From: Sphingomonas sp. OV641 | Lineage (GTDB): Bacteria; Pseudomonadota; Alphaproteobacteria; Sphingomonadales; Sphingomonadaceae | DNA length: 8,099 nt | Direction: 5' to 3' | Assembly (NCBI RefSeq): GCF_900109205.1 | Contig: NZ_FNZB01000020.1 | Coordinates: 1-8,099, forward strand | Part shown: piece after piece, positions 7,014-8,099 of the stretch | How positions within the stretch are numbered: the stretch's first letter is position 1 | How the letters are laid out: every line of letters starts with the position of its first letter | Position numbers and translations under genes: made by a program | The notes under the pieces: model-generated | Seen by the model: the letters and a program-made list of their open reading frames with translations, nothing else | Told to the model about the DNA's origin: nothing | Database searches by the model: none

Positions 7014-7837
7014 TGGGACTGACCATCACGACACTCGAACCCGCCGAGCTGGCCGGGTTGGCATGGTTCCTCAACGCTGCGAGCCTACCGAGCGCCGACC
7101 TCGCCGACCCTGGCCGCCTGTTCTTCCGGTTCGAGGCCGATAGCCTCGTCGGCTATGGCGGCCTGGAGGGGGAAGGGGCTGGCCCGCTCGATTCCGCGCC
7201 GCGTATCCTTCTGCTCTATGGTTCGCTGCGCGAACGGTCCTTCTCCCGGCTGTGTGTCGAGGAAGCGGCGCGCCTGCTCCGGTTCTTCGGCTGCGAGACG
7301 CGCATCTTCGATCCATCGGCCCTGCCGCTGCCCGACCAACATGCCGGCGACGACCATCCGGCCGTCCATGAGCTGCGCGAGCTGTCTCTATGGTCGGAGG
7401 GTCAGGTGTGGTGCAGCCCGGAACGTCACGGGCAGATCACCGGCATCATGAAATTGCAGATCGACCATCTGCCGCTGTCGATGGGCGGGATGCGCCCGAC
7501 GCAGGGGCGGACGCTCGCGGTCATGCAGGTGTCGGCCGGATCGCAGTCGTTCAACAGCGTCAACACGCTGCGCGTGCTGGGTCGCTGGATGCGGATGGTG
7601 ACGATCCCGAACCAGTCGAGCGTCGCCAAGGCGTTCAATGAGTTCGATGACGACGGACGGATGAAGCCATCGAGCTACTATGACCGGATCGTCGATGTGA
7701 TGGAGGAGCTGGTGCGGTTCACGGTGCTGCTGCGCGCGCATACTGTGCAACTGGTCGATCGCTATTCAGAGCGAAAGGAAGCCGGGGTGCCGATCAATAC
7801 TGCGATGGACCTGTCCAGCATCGCGATTGCGCCGTAG
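7013..7837 (+). CDS. arsH: ArsN2 N-terminal stub fused to ArsH organoarsenical oxidase
   Basis: The 274-residue frame joins two proteins. Residues 1-56 ([20 protein letters not shown] through [12 protein letters not shown]) look like the start of an ArsN2-type GNAT acetyltransferase. The stub stops before the acetyl-CoA loop, so it cannot be an active acetyltransferase. From about residue 58 it is ArsH, an NADPH-dependent flavoprotein that oxidises trivalent organoarsenicals such as MAs(III). The phosphate-binding loop is [11 protein letters not shown] (69-79), followed by [16 protein letters not shown] (125-140), AGSQSFN (175-181) and [13 protein letters not shown] (196-208). The normal ArsH N-terminal segment, usually about 25-35 residues, is missing. 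There is no in-frame start nearer the ArsH part, and ATG 7013 overlaps the arsB stop (TGATG), so the fusion is the likely product. Whether it still binds FMN and forms the family's tetramer is uncertain. The ArsH call is firm; the ArsN2 origin of the front part rests on remembered family patterns. Confidence 0.85.
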   Translation: MGLTITTLEPAELAGLAWFLNAASLPSADLADPGRLFFRFEADSLVGYGGLEGEGAGPLDSAPRILLLYGSLRERSFSRLCVEEAARLLRFFGCETRIFDPSALPLPDQHAGDDHPAVHELRELSLWSEGQVWCSPERHGQITGIMKLQIDHLPLSMGGMRPTQGRTLAVMQVSAGSQSFNSVNTLRVLGRWMRMVTIPNQSSVAKAFNEFDDDGRMKPSSYYDRIVDVMEELVRFTVLLRAHTVQLVDRYSERKEAGVPINTAMDLSSIAIAP

Positions 7838-8004
7838 GTCTCACAACTGAACTGCCTAAAAGAATTGACTATTTCCGATGCTTGCGAAGTGATGAAGCTC
7901 TCGCCGCGCTGGCTCACTCGACCCAGCTCGAAGCCAAGCGAGGCCAATTAACAGCGTAAACCACGACCAGATTTTACATAATCAATGTTATCGGACTGGC
8001 AGAT
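7838..8004. other. Intergenic stretch between ars operon and IS end
   Basis: This holds about 165 bases of visibly lower GC than the coding regions, especially 7955-8004. I see no convincing intrinsic terminator (no strong stem followed by a T-run) and no tRNA. ATAA and TTAT arms around TCAATG near 7979-7992 form only a short imperfect dyad. The only coding hint is a possible helix-turn-helix remnant described separately. Confidence 0.5.
7865..7951 (+). pseudogene. Possible remnant of an HTH (excisionase/MerR-like) gene
   Basis: In the same frame as arsH, after its stop, the sequence reads LTISDACEVMKLSPRWLTR and ends at TAA 7949-7951. This resembles the helix-turn-helix start of excisionase or MerR-like small DNA-binding proteins (pattern LT..EA...L..S...L.R). 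There is no ribosome site and no ordinary start codon, only TTG 7865, and the frame ends soon after the motif. It could be a fragment left by insertion or deletion, or chance. I cannot assign a function. Confidence 0.25.
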
Positions 8005-8017
8005 TGTAAGCGCTAAG

Positions 8018-8053
8018 TACAAATGGCACCAGCCCGCTAGATAGAAATGGCAC
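8018..8053 (+). repeat. Two 12-bp direct repeats, putative IstA binding sites
   Basis: TACAAATGGCAC at 8018-8029 and TAGAAATGGCAC at 8042-8053 differ at one base and are spaced by 24 bp start to start, about two helical turns. This is the arrangement expected for transposase-binding repeats inside an IS21-type end. The repeats are seen directly; the role is inferred. Confidence 0.6.
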
Positions 8054-8099
8054 TCTGCGGTGCTATCGGCGGGTCGCCGGTGTCATAGCCGTTCTTGGC
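8037..8099 (-). CDS. C-terminal tail of an IS gene, probably IstB (partial)
   Basis: Read from the right edge on the minus strand, an open frame gives 20 residues (AKNGYDTGDPPIAPQSAISI) and a TAG at 8037-8039. The first eleven codons nearly all end in G or C, which favours this frame over the two others; both of those also hit stops quickly. In IS21 elements istB is the downstream gene, ending close to the element terminus, which matches this position 32 bp inside the presumed end. The tail is too short to identify by sequence, so IstB is a contextual guess. Confidence 0.38.
   Translation of the reverse strand, partial: AKNGYDTGDPPIAPQSAISI

Larger units (their letters stand above)
8005..8099. 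mobile_element. End of an IS21-family-like insertion sequence (partial)
   Basis: TGTAAGCGC starting at 8005 looks like an IS terminus beginning with TG. Inside it, TACAAATGGCAC (8018-8029) and TAGAAATGGCAC (8042-8053) form a direct repeat matching at 11 of 12 positions, 24 bp apart. IS21-family ends characteristically carry several short repeats that bind the transposase, and repeats with an AAATGGCAC-like core fit what I recall for this family. The element runs off the window. Family assignment is inferred without the transposase core. Confidence 0.5.

Noticed and set aside
7762..7947. 61-codon minus-strand frame at the end of arsH
   Set aside because: It overlaps conserved ArsH sequence, has no ribosome site and no family resemblance.
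1..8099. CRISPR arrays, tRNA or rRNA genes, riboswitches
   Set aside because: No spaced direct-repeat arrays, cloverleaf sequences or conserved RNA motifs were found on reading both strands.

Overview
The window looks like a metal and arsenic resistance island from a GC-rich alphaproteobacterium. A sphingomonad (Sphingomonas, Sphingobium or Novosphingobium type) fits best, judging by strong G/C third-position codon bias and by protein sequences I recognise from that group. That assignment is from recall, not from a search. All intact genes read on the + strand. The block ends at both sides in signs of rearrangement: a 5'-truncated efflux gene on the left and an apparent insertion-sequence end on the right.

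Left half (about 100-4876), divalent metal and copper handling. It begins with the C-terminal three quarters of a CzcA-type heavy-metal RND pump, which has lost about 278 N-terminal residues at a junction near base 100. Next come a divergent ZIP-family transporter, a frameshifted periplasmic DUF305 lipoprotein gene, an intact CzcD-type cation diffusion facilitator and a small DUF3147 membrane protein. Spacing is tight (25 bp, 59 bp, 1-bp overlap, 30 bp), so this looks like one transcription unit whose promoter lies left of the window or was lost. The RND pump and the DUF305 protein are probably no longer functional, which would leave CzcD and the ZIP protein as the working parts.

Right half (about 4920-7837), an ars operon. 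The order is arsR, arsC, arsB, then an unusual arsN2-arsH chimera. A perfect 10-bp inverted repeat covers the predicted arsR promoter and its start codon and is the obvious operator. arsC, arsB and the chimera are chained by 1-bp TGATG stop/start overlaps. ArsC would reduce arsenate to arsenite, ArsB would export arsenite, ArsR would sense it, and the ArsH part would oxidise trivalent organoarsenicals. The ArsN2 acetyltransferase portion is only an N-terminal stub of about 56 residues fused in frame to an ArsH that lacks its own N-terminus. This suggests a deletion merged two adjacent genes.

Right edge (7838-8099). About 165 bp of lower-GC sequence holds a possible remnant of a helix-turn-helix gene. 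From about 8005 there is what looks like the end of an IS21-family element, with two copies of a 12-bp repeat and the tail of a minus-strand ORF, probably istB. The most noteworthy items are the arsN2-arsH fusion, the possibly leaderless arsR with its operator over the start codon, and the two decayed metal-resistance genes.
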